Counted from the first letter of the stretch, positions 44,015 through 53,737 are shown. The stretch is DNA of 64,000 nucleotides from Actinomadura fibrosa (GCF_900659615.1 NZ_CAACUY010000013.1:1-64000), one strand, 5' to 3'. The notes: generated by a model from the sequence alone, not told the origin. Numbers and translations: made by a program.

Positions 44015-45514
44015 ATGGACATGTGGGGTCTGAGGTATGGCGAGCTGGTCGAGCGCCGGGCCCGCCGGCAACCGGACCGGATCGCGATCATCGGGAACGG
44101 CGCGTCGATCACCTACGCGGAGCTCGGGGAGCGGATCCGGCGGATGTCGGGCACCCTGCGCGCCACGGGTGCCCGCCGGGGCGACCGGGTGCTGTGCGTG
44201 AGCGAGAACCGCGCCGAGGTGCTCGTCGCGGCCTACGCCTGCTCGCGCATCGGTGCCGCGTTCGTACCGATCAGTCCCGCATCGACGAACGACGAGCTGG
44301 AATTCGTCCTGGCCGATGTGGAACCCGTGCTGATCTGTGCCGGATCGCAGGCCAAGGCCGTCCGCTCGGGGGAGTACGCGGGCCTGCCCCCGGTGATCGA
44401 GCTCGGCGCCTGGACGGCCGGCGCCTGCACGGCGCCCGCCGAGGACGGTCCCGTCGAGGTGGAGCCCGACGACATAGCGGTCATCTGTTACACCTCGGGC
44501 ACGTCCGGCAGGCCGAAGGGCGTGGCGCTCAGCCACCGGGCCCTGCACTGGAACAGCTACAACACCCTCCTCGGCCTGGACATCACCTCCGACGACGTCG
44601 CCTTGGTCAACACACCGCTGTCCCATACCGCGGCGCTGAACACGATCGCCACCAACACCCTCTACAAGGGCGGCACACTGGTCCTGCAAGAGAAGTTCGA
44701 CGCCTCGGCATGCCTCGACGCGATCGAGACCTTCCAGGTGACGGCGGCTTTCGCCGTACCGACCATGCTGGCGCTGATGGAGAACTCTCCCGGCTTCGAC
44801 GAGACCAGATTGCGCACGTTGCGCTGGGTGCTGAGCGGCGGCGCGCCACTGCCTCCCGAGCTCGCGTCCCGCTGGTCCGCCATGGGGGTACCGGTCATCG
44901 CCAGCTTCGGCCTCAGCGAGGCCGGCCCCTCCGTCACCTTCCGGCGCCCGGACGATGTGGCTCGCAAGGCGTCCTCGTCCGGAGCGCCGGCGCCCCTGAC
45001 CGACGTGCGCGTCGTCGACGACACCGGTGCGACGGCACCGCCGGGCACGATCGGAGAGATCGTCGTCACCGGACCGCACGTCGCGGCGGGCTACTGGAAC
45101 AGACCCGAGGCGACACGAGACACCTTCCGGCCCGACGGCCTGTGGACCGGTGACCGTGGCTACTTCGACGCCGACGGCGACCTGGTGATCGCGGGACGCA
45201 GCAAGGACGTCATCATCACGGGAGGGGAGAACGTCGACCCGGTCGAGGTCGAGCAGGCGGTGCTGCGGCACCCCTCGGTCTCGGAAGCCACCGTGGTGGG
45301 CTTCCCCGACTCGCTCTGGGGCGAACTCGTGACCGCGATCGTCGTCCCGAGACCAGGAGGGTCGGTAACTACTGAGGAACTGCGCTCCTTCCTGGCCGAT
45401 CGGCTGGCCAAACACAAGATCCCTCGACGCGTCGAGGTGTGGGACGCCATCCCGAAGACGCCGGTGGGCAAGATCCGCCGGGACGACATCCGAGCGCGCC
45501 TGCGCCGAGCGTAG
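44015..45514 (+). CDS. Acyl-CoA synthetase (AMP-binding), probably feruloyl/hydroxycinnamoyl-CoA ligase
   Basis: The 499-residue adenylate-forming enzyme has the P-loop VICYTSGTSGRPKGVALSH, the A5 motif ASFGLSEAGP, the A7 GLWTGDRGYFDADGDLVIAGRSKDVIITGGENVDP and the A10 lysine motif PKTPVGKIRRDD. It activates a carboxylic acid to its CoA thioester. The family alone does not fix the substrate. Its position as last gene after acyl-CoA dehydrogenase, ech and vdh makes ferulate or p-coumarate the likely acid. The start is uncertain between ATG 44015 and ATG 44021. Confidence 0.8.
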   Translation: MDMWGLRYGELVERRARRQPDRIAIIGNGASITYAELGERIRRMSGTLRATGARRGDRVLCVSENRAEVLVAAYACSRIGAAFVPISPASTNDELEFVLADVEPVLICAGSQAKAVRSGEYAGLPPVIELGAWTAGACTAPAEDGPVEVEPDDIAVICYTSGTSGRPKGVALSHRALHWNSYNTLLGLDITSDDVALVNTPLSHTAALNTIATNTLYKGGTLVLQEKFDASACLDAIETFQVTAAFAVPTMLALMENSPGFDETRLRTLRWVLSGGAPLPPELASRWSAMGVPVIASFGLSEAGPSVTFRRPDDVARKASSSGAPAPLTDVRVVDDTGATAPPGTIGEIVVTGPHVAAGYWNRPEATRDTFRPDGLWTGDRGYFDADGDLVIAGRSKDVIITGGENVDPVEVEQAVLRHPSVSEATVVGFPDSLWGELVTAIVVPRPGGSVTTEELRSFLADRLAKHKIPRRVEVWDAIPKTPVGKIRRDDIRARLRRA

Positions 45515-45802
45515 GCGGTGGCGTGCCACGCACGGGCGATCCGCCTTCGTACCGCGCTCGCCGTAGCCGGAGATGACGCGGGTGGCTGACGGAACACACA
45601 GGTCGGAGCCTTACCGTGGTGTGTTTGACGGAGCTTGCGGTGAGGAACATGGGTGTGGCGGCGTCATCCGCGAATGGTCGATGCGGCATTGGCGCTGGAT
45701 TCGGCGTGCGTGTGTGATGCTGGCGATGGTGTGGTCCGGCCCCAGAGATGACCGGTCGCTGACCATCCTCGATGTCGTCTCAATCTGCCTTCGGTCATTC
45801 CG

Positions 45803-46566
45803 TCACTGCCGCGAGATAGCGAGTATCTCGTTCATTGTGGAATCTGATACGGCTGCCGATTGCGCCGTGACCTCGACATTCCAGATGTAGGCGCCCTTGC
45901 TTCCGGTCGCAAAGGAGCGATTTTCGTAGCTTATGTTCCGATACAGTCTCGTCTCGCGTGAAAGTTCGACCAGCTTACCAAGATCTGCGTCGATTATGTG
46001 CTTGCATTCCGAGGCCGTCTCAGCGTTGGGCATCTCGAGCCACGAGAGGGCGACAAGCGCGCGAGGTCTTTATTCATCTTGCCGACTCTCATAAAGGCTC
46101 GCGCCATGTGTCTGCATGGATTCGCTTGCAGATAGGTGCGCAATTGCCCCTCGGAATACCGGACGCAGTCAGTATCGAATCTTGTTGATAGATCTGTCTC
46201 GAAGTGATTATTCTTGAGGGCGGCATCGGCTCGCCTGAACCCGCCCTGAGCCTCTTTCGAGAGAGCATCTACAGGTGCTTTCGGTCGAGCCGGTTCAGGT
46301 GTTCCTGTGTCAAAAATGTTGACACCCAGCACGCCAGCTGCGCCCAGCGTTACGATGAGGCCGCAGATGGCAACGACTCCACCTGCCCCTATTCCGTCGT
46401 CACCATTCAGGCCAGAGTTCCCGCTGGAGCGAGAACCTCGATCATTCCTCCAGTGTCCTTTCACCCAATGTCCACCTCGAAAATGCCCTCGAACCCAATG
46501 TGACAAACCGTCACCCCCTAGTTGTGTCACAAGAGACCTTATGGACGACTTTCGATTGTTTATCAT
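45803..46566 (-). pseudogene. Single-pass membrane protein of unknown function, frameshifted
   Basis: A minus-strand gene from ATG 46566 encodes a basic N-terminus with an HW-rich stretch (HWVRGHFRGGHWVKGHW). A transmembrane helix follows (GGVVAICGLIVTLGAAGVLGV), then an extracytoplasmic domain (FETDLSTRFDTDCVRYSEGQLR, NPCRHMARAFMRVGKMNKDLAR). Near 46045 the frame shifts by one base. The other frame continues seamlessly (ALVALSWLEMPNAETASECK) to a stop at 45803 (MNEILAISRQ). Composition is AT-richer than the neighbours. Either the gene is dead or the shift is a sequencing error. Function unknown. Confidence 0.6.
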
Positions 46567-46620
46567 GTTCTTGGTGGCGCCGCTACTGCTTGAGAGTGTG
46601 AATATATTGTTTGTCCACAA

Positions 46621-47315
46621 ATGGCTACGCCCTTGTCAACGCCACTCCGCGTCACCGGTTCCGGGGAGGTCTTGACTCACCCAGCGGAGGGCCGGGTTAT
46701 CTGCTGCGAACACGACCTCCCCGGCAATCTGGATCACATGGACGTCAAGAAACTGGGCTGCAACCTCACAGGCGGCCCAGTTGCCGCGCCGCTACCGATG
46801 CGGCCGCCAGACCGTGATCTGCACCGACACCGCCGGCGGCACGCACGAGTTCGTCGGCTGTGTCGCCGCGTAGGGCTGGCGGCTGTCGTGCTCGATCGGG
46901 ATGGCCACCAGCGACGCCGTCCACGCCGCTGGGCTGCAGAACCCTGCCTCAGTTCGGACGCCGGCGATCGAACCCGACGGTGACGTCCGCGATGGCGCCA
47001 GGGGCGCCGAGGCGGTCGGCGGGTCCCGGCCGGTATGTGGCTGATCCTGCGGAGAGAACACCCGCATCCGGGCGCGCAGGTTGGAGCTGGCTTGTCGACG
47101 AGGTCACCGACCGCACGGACCCGAGCGCCACGCTCAAGAAGGCGATGACTACACTTAGTGACGACCGGTGGGCGAGGTGAAAGCGTGAATACTGGGAGAT
47201 CGGAAAGGACTCGATTTTCGTCGAAGTTCCCTCAGTGGAGGACAACCTACGCCTCTGAGCTGGGCAGACGCGAGCTTCGTCGGTGTGGACGGGGTGCAAG
47301 ATCGTGTTCACACCG
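46621..47315. other. Decayed region with scattered coding fragments
   Basis: No complete gene is visible. Two short stretches look like former coding sequence on the plus strand. One is QLPRRYRCGRQTVICTDTAGG and onward to a stop at 46873, with preceding residues in another frame. The other reads GWSWLVDEVTDRTDPSATLKKA, ending at 47180. Neither has a start, ribosome binding site or family I can name. Confidence 0.35.
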
Positions 47316-47348
47316 AAGAGGCCACTATCCATCGGATAGTGGCCTCTT
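47316..47348. terminator. Perfect 15-bp hairpin, probable terminator
   Basis: Arms AAGAGGCCACTATCC and GGATAGTGGCCTCTT are exact reverse complements around an ATC loop. The stem is long, GC-rich at its centre and without a T-run, as is usual for strong actinomycete terminators. It follows the plus-strand fragment ending at 47180 and would work in either direction. Confidence 0.6.
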
Positions 47349-47679
47349 GAAGTTGCACTGACCTACCTAAGAGGTCACGCATACACTCTCCTGTCGCGGC
47401 AGCCCGGCGGCGGCCCCTCGTTGCCCACTTTTGACCTGGTAGCGGGCTGGCCGACAAGCGTGTGGGTGTCGCGATCTCGGCTGCCTCGCCACTGTAGCGA
47501 GGGTGCATGGCTCCTGGTGGGAGGAATCTGGGAGATCCATCTTCTCCCGCTCCGAATGAGGTCACGCGAAGCCTTCTCGCGGCATCACCCTGAGTGACTA
47601 GGTACTGAAGTCTTCGCAAGGTCATCGGCACACGGACCGCAACTTCCCAGTCCGGTGAACGCCCCAACTTTTGCCCCGG
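47349..47679. other. Intergenic stretch without a recognisable gene
   Basis: These 331 bases lie between the hairpin and an IS5-type fragment. I see no credible gene, promoter or repeat in them. Confidence 0.4.
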
Positions 47680-47918
47680 ATGGCCGCCTGCTACGCAGGC
47701 ATAGGCTACGTCGGTGCCGGAGGCGCGATCAGCACCTCCTGTGAACGCAAGAGAGGTCGCAAGCTCGGCAAGCACAAGAAGCTGTTGACCACCGCCACGC
47801 CAGGGCCCGCGCGCTCGGCAAGCGCGGCGCCGCCATCCTCAAGAGCTCGCACATGTTGCGGAAGGCTCGCCACTCATCCAGCCGCCTCACCGCCATCGTC
47901 CAAGCCATCCTTGCTGAC
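47680..47918 (+). pseudogene. IS5-type (DDE_4) transposase, C-terminal fragment
   Basis: The plus strand encodes AGIGYVGAGGAISTSCERKRGRK. After a frame change it gives ARALGKRGAAILKSSHMLRKARHSS and LTAIVQAILA. This corresponds to the end of IS5-type transposases (GYxGAG, conserved basic stretch, then the GERAxAxLKxWRxLRK helix containing the catalytic Glu region). One frameshift and loss of the front two thirds make it non-functional. It meets an oppositely oriented IS5 fragment at about 47915. Confidence 0.5.
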
Positions 47919-48170
47919 CGAGTCGATCGCGCACCGCGACCAGTCCAGCTCCCCGCGCGCACCCAACTCGTCCACCACCAGGCGGTGCAGCTTGGCCCAG
48001 ACCCGCGCCACACTCCACTCGGTGAAGCGGTAGGGCCGGACGGGCCGAACGCCGGCGGCAGTTGCTGCCAGGTGCCGCCGGTGGTGGCCACAAAGGTGAT
48101 CGCGGCCAGCACTGCGTGCTGGTCCCACGCTGTGGCCCGCCTACCACGACCGCTACCGGCTCCTTCCACC
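47915..48170 (-). pseudogene. IS5-family (IS427-like) transposase, N-terminal fragment
   Basis: Reading leftward from about 48165, the blocks WDQHAVLAAITFVATTGGTWQQLPPAFG, RFTEWSVARVWAKLHRLVVDELGA and LDWSRCAIDSVS match the N-terminal region of IS427-type transposases, including the segment before the first catalytic Asp. A frameshift lies near 48045, and the catalytic core is cut off by the junction with the plus-strand IS5 fragment. Confidence 0.55.
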
Positions 48171-48287
48171 CGACGTCTTCACCTCCGGCAGCGCTGGCGG
48201 GATCCCTACTTCCGGCACCGCGAGGCGTTGATGGCGGCGCAGGTCCTGCGGCCGCCCGACCGGCCCACCGCCACCGAGACCGCGCGC

Positions 48288-49222
48288 CTACACCCTGGCT
48301 GAGGACGGCGACGCCCGGCTGCGCGCGGCGTTGGGGCAGCAAGACACGGCTTTCCTCAGACCATCGCCGCGGCGCCGCAGTTGATCGACCGGTGGGATGA
48401 CGCCGGCCCCTACCTCTGTGCAGTACTGACCGCCGCGATTGATGCCGACCGCCTGGGCGCTCGTGAGCTGCTTGCGGCGGCGCTGCTGCAGGGCGCGGCA
48501 CCCGGCTGCTGCAGCCCGGCCAAGCGGGCCCAGGCGCCGATCAACTGGTTCGAGATGGCTCTGGCCTACAGCACCCAGCGGCTGCGCGGTGCGGTCGCCG
48601 CGCTCAGCCCGGCCAACGACGGCAGAGCATGGGCACCGTCACCGGCTACCGCCTCGCCGACTGCCTCCTGCAACACGCCAACCCCACCGCACCGACCATT
48701 TTCCTCCGGACAGCTTCTGGACCGCTGCCGCCACACACGCCCACTCCACCGACCTCAACACTTTCGGCGAGGCCGCTCGGAACCGCGGCCTGTACCGGCA
48801 CGCCGCCCAACTGTGGCGAAACGCCACCGCACACGGACACCGTGCCGCCCCACCAAGCTGGTGTCCCACCTGTACCCACTGCACCCGACCGACCCCCGCT
48901 CCGTCGGCTTCGCCGACCCGGATGCCGTGGTCGAGTTGCTGAGGGGTTGCGGGAGGTGGGGCGGACGAGCAGACCCACCGCGCTGGCCGCGCGCGCCGCC
49001 GCGCACGTCGACCCTCGACGACCTGTTTGCCGTGGCGCAGTTGCTGAACGGAGCGCGGGAGGTGGGGGCGGGCGAGCAGGCCACGACGCTAGGCGAACGG
49101 CTGCCCGCTGCAGGTATGGTCGCTCAGTTCGTTGGGGTCGGCGTGCGAGGGGAGCGCTTCCGGTTCGGGCGCGACCGCGATGGGTGCGCCGTCGCGCGCT
49201 TGTGCTGGGAGGACCTGCAGTA
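48288..49222 (+). pseudogene. Tetratricopeptide-like repeat protein, C-terminal remnant with frameshifts
   Basis: Several frames in turn encode the tail of a large actinomycete repeat protein I recognise by pattern. The blocks are YTLAEDGDARLRAALGQQDTAF, then QLIDRWDDAGPYLCAVLTAAIDADRLGA, PINWFEMALAYSTQRLRGAVAALSP and TVTGYRLADCLLQHANP. A degraded middle and a double VAxLLxGxREVGAxEQ repeat follow. The last block is ERLPAAGMVAQFVGVGVRGERFRFGRDRDG, with a WEDL end at 49222. At least four frame changes disrupt it. Intact relatives usually follow an N-terminal NTPase or helix-turn-helix part, which is absent here. Confidence 0.55.
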
Positions 49223-50036
49223 ACTCACCTGTTCGCGGAGGCGGCACCTGCGGACGTGGCCGCTTGGGCCGCGGTGGCGGCTCCGACGGGTTGGGCCGCT
49301 ACCCGCCGTCGGAGTTGCTCGGGCGTCGAGCAGCGCAGGCGGTATTGGCCTGCACGACGATGGTGTCGGCCTGTTTCGCGGCGGCCGCGCGCAGGTCATC
49401 GTGGTCGACGGTGACGGTGTCAGGCCAGCGGCCGACCTGGGCCTCTCGAGGATTGCCGGAGAAGCGCGCGCTGCCGGGGCGGAAGGGCGCGCGCAGGTCG
49501 AAGAGTTGGGTGCGATCTGCGCGGTGGAGTTCGCCAGCACCGCCTCTCGTCTGCTCCTGTCAGATAGGTATGCCGGGAACGGCCTCCGCCCATCGAAGCT
49601 GGACAGCCTCTTCGTCCGTGACCGACTCGGGAACCGCGCGAGCTCGCAGACAGCTCACTTCCAGGGCTCCTTCCTGCACTTCTACGGTTCGTCGTGGTGC
49701 CGAGGACACCGGTGTCAATCAGGTCGGGTCAGAGCGAGCGAAAGCTGCTCAAGCCCTGATGCAAGTTTCCCAACTGGCAGCGAAGCAGGATGGCCGAGAA
49801 CAGCCAGGTACGGGCGCCAATGCAGAGTCCCGTCCCCACACCTCACTCGGCAGTGAGCCGATTGCGTCGGCGGTGGCTTGATGCCGCAACGCGAAGAGGT
49901 GTAGTAGGGGACCGGCCGAGCCGGTGCACTGATCCTGAGAAATCTGACAAGAACAGGACAATGAGCAAGTTCTCGTGTGGTAGTGCTAGTTTGAACGCTA
50001 ATGTTGCCGTCGAGTCCAGAGAGCACAGGGGGAAGG
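49223..50036. other. Decayed region upstream of the SEFIR gene
   Basis: No intact gene is visible in these roughly 810 bases. On the minus strand, fragments such as VPESVTDEEAVQLRWAEAVPGI, then LFDLRAPFRPGSARFSGNPREAQ and DHDDLRAAAAKQADTIVVQANT look like an interrupted gene, but stops and frame changes separate them and I cannot name it. The last 150 bases are AT-richer (CTAGTTTGAACGCTAATG at about 49986-50003) and probably contain the promoter of the SEFIR-domain gene. Confidence 0.4.
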
Positions 50037-51218
50037 ATGTCACTGGAGAAGCGCGCAGTTCAGTTGGTCCTGATCGACGAGGGTGCGAGATGGGTCAATG
50101 CGGAGCCGGACGGTACCAGCATCGGCGCGGTGACGCTACATAGTTGGGAGATTCATCCCGTTGATGCGAATCCTGAGGTCCTCGGAGAGAAGGACGCCTA
50201 TCTCATCAAGGTCAATTACGATCTGGACCTCGGTCCCGATCCCGCTCCGGTGAGATGGTTCGAGGTCGGACTCGAGTTCACCGCTGGCGATGGCCTCGGT
50301 CCCGTTGCGATCGCTGACGCACTGCCGCGAACCATCGGACCGGAGAAGGAACGCGTTTACTCTCTGAACCGGCGGTTGCAGTTCGTGCCCCGCACTGCCG
50401 GAATGGATGCGGACGCCGTCATTCCCGCTACGACACACCGGATCGACGTGTTCGGCGTCGGCGCGAACTTGGTGCGCTGGCAGAACGCGGCCGCGCATGA
50501 GGGGAGCGTCCGCTCCGGTTCACAGGTGGCGTGGCTATCGCTGTTCGTGCCACGGGGCTGCACGGAAGTGGCGGTCAGCTTCTCGGTCCGCTACTCGCTA
50601 CCGCCCGAAGAGATCATCGGGTCGCTGCCGGGGCAGAACGCGCTGACGTTCCCCTTGGTGCTGAAAGAGGGTGTACGACGGGTCGTGGAGCCCGTACCCA
50701 TCGACGATACCGATCCCGCGCGGAGGCAGGAGGGGCCGCGGCTGTTCATCTGCTACGCGCACGACACGGTGTGGCATGAGACGAACGCCCTCAAGTTTGC
50801 GGAACTGCTTCGCCACACCGGTGTTGACGTCCATATCGACAAGTGGGCCGGTGCCGTGCGCCGGCATTGGGGGATATGGGCGGAAGGTGAAATGAAGAAG
50901 GCGGATTTCGTTGCTGTCGTCGCCTCACCCAGGTGCAAGGTTGTGGGTGAGGGCAATGCGTCCAGTGACGAGAACCGCGGTATGCGCGCTGAGCTGAACT
51001 TCATCCGAGAGAAGCTCGCACAGGACGAGAGTCATTGGCTTCCGAAGGTACTTCCCGTTGTCCTCCCGGGTGAGACGGTCGAGCATTTGCCGGACTTTCT
51101 TCAACCGCACAACTGTGATCGCTACCCGATCGATGAGTTCACCGAGGAAGATATGGCGGACCTGCTGCGGGCGATGGGGAGGACCGGCGCCGGGGAATGG
51201 TCCTCCCCGCCACGCTAA
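50037..51218 (+). CDS. SEFIR-domain protein (TIR-like signalling domain), defence-associated
   Basis: The 393-residue protein has an N-terminal half (1-230) rich in beta-strands with no recognised family. Its C-terminal domain (about 234-390) matches SEFIR: PRLFICYAHDTVWHETNALKFAELLRHTG, DVHIDKWAG, WAEGEMKKADFVAVVASPRC and a terminal EEDMADLLRAM. SEFIR and TIR domains act as signalling or NAD-consuming effector modules in bacterial anti-phage systems. The ATG at 50037 follows GGGGGAAGG. The stop overlaps the stop of the convergent pPIWI_RE gene by four bases, tying it physically to that cluster. The N-terminal domain may be the sensor. Confidence 0.8.
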   Translation: MSLEKRAVQLVLIDEGARWVNAEPDGTSIGAVTLHSWEIHPVDANPEVLGEKDAYLIKVNYDLDLGPDPAPVRWFEVGLEFTAGDGLGPVAIADALPRTIGPEKERVYSLNRRLQFVPRTAGMDADAVIPATTHRIDVFGVGANLVRWQNAAAHEGSVRSGSQVAWLSLFVPRGCTEVAVSFSVRYSLPPEEIIGSLPGQNALTFPLVLKEGVRRVVEPVPIDDTDPARRQEGPRLFICYAHDTVWHETNALKFAELLRHTGVDVHIDKWAGAVRRHWGIWAEGEMKKADFVAVVASPRCKVVGEGNASSDENRGMRAELNFIREKLAQDESHWLPKVLPVVLPGETVEHLPDFLQPHNCDRYPIDEFTEEDMADLLRAMGRTGAGEWSSPPR

Positions 51219-53737
51219 GCCCAGTCGTCGTCCTCTGCCTGGCCGGACGCCCGATGATCGGGGTGGTCCTTGTCGGCCGTCACGGCCAGGTGGAGGGGGA
51301 CGGGGAGCGCGGTGCGGTCGTCCCATGAGATGTTCTGTTCACACAGCCGTGCGGTGAGCGTGACCAGCTTCTCCGCTTTCCAGGATCCCGGCTCCACGAC
51401 GACGATCTCCTTGGCCGTGAAGGAGTGCCATGGCTTTCCCAGTTCGCGGCGATCATACCCGCCGTCGTCCAGTTCAAAGCGGGTGGTCGTCGCGCCCCGC
51501 CTGCCGCCATTCGCTCTGAATAGGACCGAGGTACCGGGAAACAGCCAGGATGGCACGCCGGACTCTGTGAGCCGGTAGACCGCCTGGCCAGGAGCATTCG
51601 GCTGGTTTGGATCCTCCACCTGGCGCCCCTCAGTGCGGTTGACCGGGCGCCCGACCTCCTCCACTGTGCTGTGCAGCCGGACAACGGCGATGTCGTCGCT
51701 CCCGGCGCGCAGGACATCACCCGGCATCGGGCCGTCTCCGAGGGAAGCATCCGCGAGGCCAGGCCAGATGCCCCGCATCGAGGAGGCGGCCACGAAGATC
51801 ACTATCGGAACTCCCGACCGGTCGCCGTCCGCGAGAGCGCACAGCCGCGACTCGATCTCCGCCCGGGTGCGGGCGGCCTTCTCCCGGGTGCGGCCGAGGT
51901 GGGCGGAGCCGATCGCCCCGGCATTGAAGTCCGCGATCCCCTCGGCCGCGCGTACCCATGCTTTCCGCCGTTCGCTATAGGCGAGCATCCTGCACTCCTC
52001 CAGTCTTCCCGGCACCAGGTCGACCGCTGTCATGACGAGCACCAGGACGGGTTCGCCGTGCCCGTTCTGCTGTCGGCGGACATGGACGCCCGCGAGCAGT
52101 GTCCGGCGGGTCAGCGGATTCGGTAGGTGCTTTGCGGTGAGCGCGGCGGGCATCCGGTCATCGAGGATCCCGGCGCCGCGCAGCAGATCCCGGAGCGCGG
52201 CACGGGCCGCGTGCTCCTTCTCGCTCGCGGAGCGTGGCCGTGCGCCCTCGGGAAGCATCGCCGGCTCGGTCGCGAGGAACTGTACGGGGATGCCCAGATG
52301 CCCGAAGAGACGGCGCAGGTGCGGCTTCGCGTCGAGGACGGGAGGCTCGGCTGCGGGGTGAAACTCGGTCTCCGCCCACACTGCGGTCAGCCGATCTCCT
52401 GCGGACGGTGCCGCGCCGAGGTCGCCGAGGTATGCCGCCCTGTTCGGGGTGTCGTGGGAGAGCAGTTCGGGACAGTGCCGGGCGATGACGTCCAGCGCGT
52501 CGTTGACGGGTACGGGCGGCCCGTCCGGACGCGGCTCGACCCGGTGCCCGGCGAGTGCCGCCAACTGCTCCAGCATGCGTGCCCTGGCATCAGCCGTGGC
52601 GTAGACGCAGACGAGCGTTACGCGCCGGTAGCCACTGGGGCCGACTCCAGCCGACGGAAAACCGCCTTCCTGATACTTCTCGACCCGCGCCGGCAGCTTG
52701 ATGCTCTTGTCCACGTCGTAGGTGAGCGGGACGAGCATGGGCATCAGCCGCATGACGTGGTGGTGAAGGAAGAGCATGAACCTTGGCCCCAGTCCGTTGC
52801 CGAGCGTGTGGAACTGCGCGTTAGAGAACTGCGGCCGTATGTCGCCGGGCTTCGCGGGCAGGATCGGCGGCAGGGTCATCGGCTTGAGCTTGCACGCTTC
52901 AAGGATCGTCGCGATGGCGGGGTGGAGGCGGTTCTCGTAGTCACCGGCGTTCCCGTCCGGAGCGCGGAACACCGGCAGGCGCAGGACCGGATCATCCGCC
53001 TCGCCGCGGTCGATCCAGGCGTGCTTGGTCCGCCGCCCATACCAGCGCTGGGATATCCGCGACAGATGCGCGTCGAAGCACAGCACGAGGTCCTCGACTC
53101 CCGCGCGGGTGACCACTCGGGCGGTCACCTTGGCCATCCCGTAGGAGATGAGCCCCCGGTGGGTCCGCGCGATCAGGTCGCCCTGGTCCCAGGCGAGCAA
53201 GGCGCCGTCCGTGTCGAGCCGCAGTGGCAGGCACCTGTCCCCGTCGATGCGGAGCGGCTCTCCCGCCAGGCGGCGCATGATCTGCCATTCGGCGGTCTCG
53301 TAGACCCAGTGAGGGGCCAGCGGGACCCGTCCCGGGCGGGGCTCGATGAAATCGGAGTAGGAGCGGGCCGCCTCTGGTTCCGGCAGCACGCCGGGTAGCC
53401 GGGGCGGTCCCTGCTCGCCCCTAATATGCCGTTCCCATGCTTGCACCGCGATCCGCAGCCGGTGGTCGAGTTCCCGGCCGGTCAGCAGGAGCCGCCGGCT
53501 TCCGGCCTCGACCTCGCGGGCGGCCAGGTGGCTCTCCCCGAACATGCGAACCGGCTCGCCGGTGGCCGCGACGATCCCTCGCGTGAGGGAACTGTAAGGG
53601 GGAACCCTTTGTCCCTCTTCGCTCGACAGCGTGCTCCAGGCGGCTTCGAAATCCTCGGTTAGCGGATAGGCGGTCACGGTCCCGAGGACCTCGTCGAGGA
53701 GGTTTCGGGGGATGCGATAGGCGAGGGTGATCAGCAT
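51215..53737 (-). CDS. pPIWI_RE protein (prokaryotic PIWI family, RNase H-fold)
   Basis: The 840-residue product has the architecture of pPIWI_RE proteins: an N-terminal X-type module (LAYRIPRNLLDEVLG, WSTLSSEEGQRVPPYSSL), a central region (WQIMRRLAGEPLRIDGDRCLPL, ITRAGVEDLVLCFDAHLSRIS-like strand, RWYGRRTKHAWIDRG), a MID-like segment (YRRVTLVCVYATADARARMLEQL) and a C-terminal RNase H-like part (EPVLVLVMTAVDLVPGRLEECRM, VPIVIFVAASSMRGIWPGL, GVPSWLFPGTSVLFRANG). Such proteins were predicted to use nucleic-acid guides against invading DNA or R-loops. The ATG at 53737 overlaps the helicase gene by seven bases. The assignment rests on motif pattern and on the neighbouring helicase and REase genes; I could not verify the catalytic acids. 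Confidence 0.75.
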   Translation of the reverse strand: MLITLAYRIPRNLLDEVLGTVTAYPLTEDFEAAWSTLSSEEGQRVPPYSSLTRGIVAATGEPVRMFGESHLAAREVEAGSRRLLLTGRELDHRLRIAVQAWERHIRGEQGPPRLPGVLPEPEAARSYSDFIEPRPGRVPLAPHWVYETAEWQIMRRLAGEPLRIDGDRCLPLRLDTDGALLAWDQGDLIARTHRGLISYGMAKVTARVVTRAGVEDLVLCFDAHLSRISQRWYGRRTKHAWIDRGEADDPVLRLPVFRAPDGNAGDYENRLHPAIATILEACKLKPMTLPPILPAKPGDIRPQFSNAQFHTLGNGLGPRFMLFLHHHVMRLMPMLVPLTYDVDKSIKLPARVEKYQEGGFPSAGVGPSGYRRVTLVCVYATADARARMLEQLAALAGHRVEPRPDGPPVPVNDALDVIARHCPELLSHDTPNRAAYLGDLGAAPSAGDRLTAVWAETEFHPAAEPPVLDAKPHLRRLFGHLGIPVQFLATEPAMLPEGARPRSASEKEHAARAALRDLLRGAGILDDRMPAALTAKHLPNPLTRRTLLAGVHVRRQQNGHGEPVLVLVMTAVDLVPGRLEECRMLAYSERRKAWVRAAEGIADFNAGAIGSAHLGRTREKAARTRAEIESRLCALADGDRSGVPIVIFVAASSMRGIWPGLADASLGDGPMPGDVLRAGSDDIAVVRLHSTVEEVGRPVNRTEGRQVEDPNQPNAPGQAVYRLTESGVPSWLFPGTSVLFRANGGRRGATTTRFELDDGGYDRRELGKPWHSFTAKEIVVVEPGSWKAEKLVTLTARLCEQNISWDDRTALPVPLHLAVTADKDHPDHRASGQAEDDDWA

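Noticed and set aside
42505..45529. Two 520-535 residue minus-strand frames opposite vdh and the synthetase
   Set aside because: They are shadows of the plus-strand genes with typical shadow composition.
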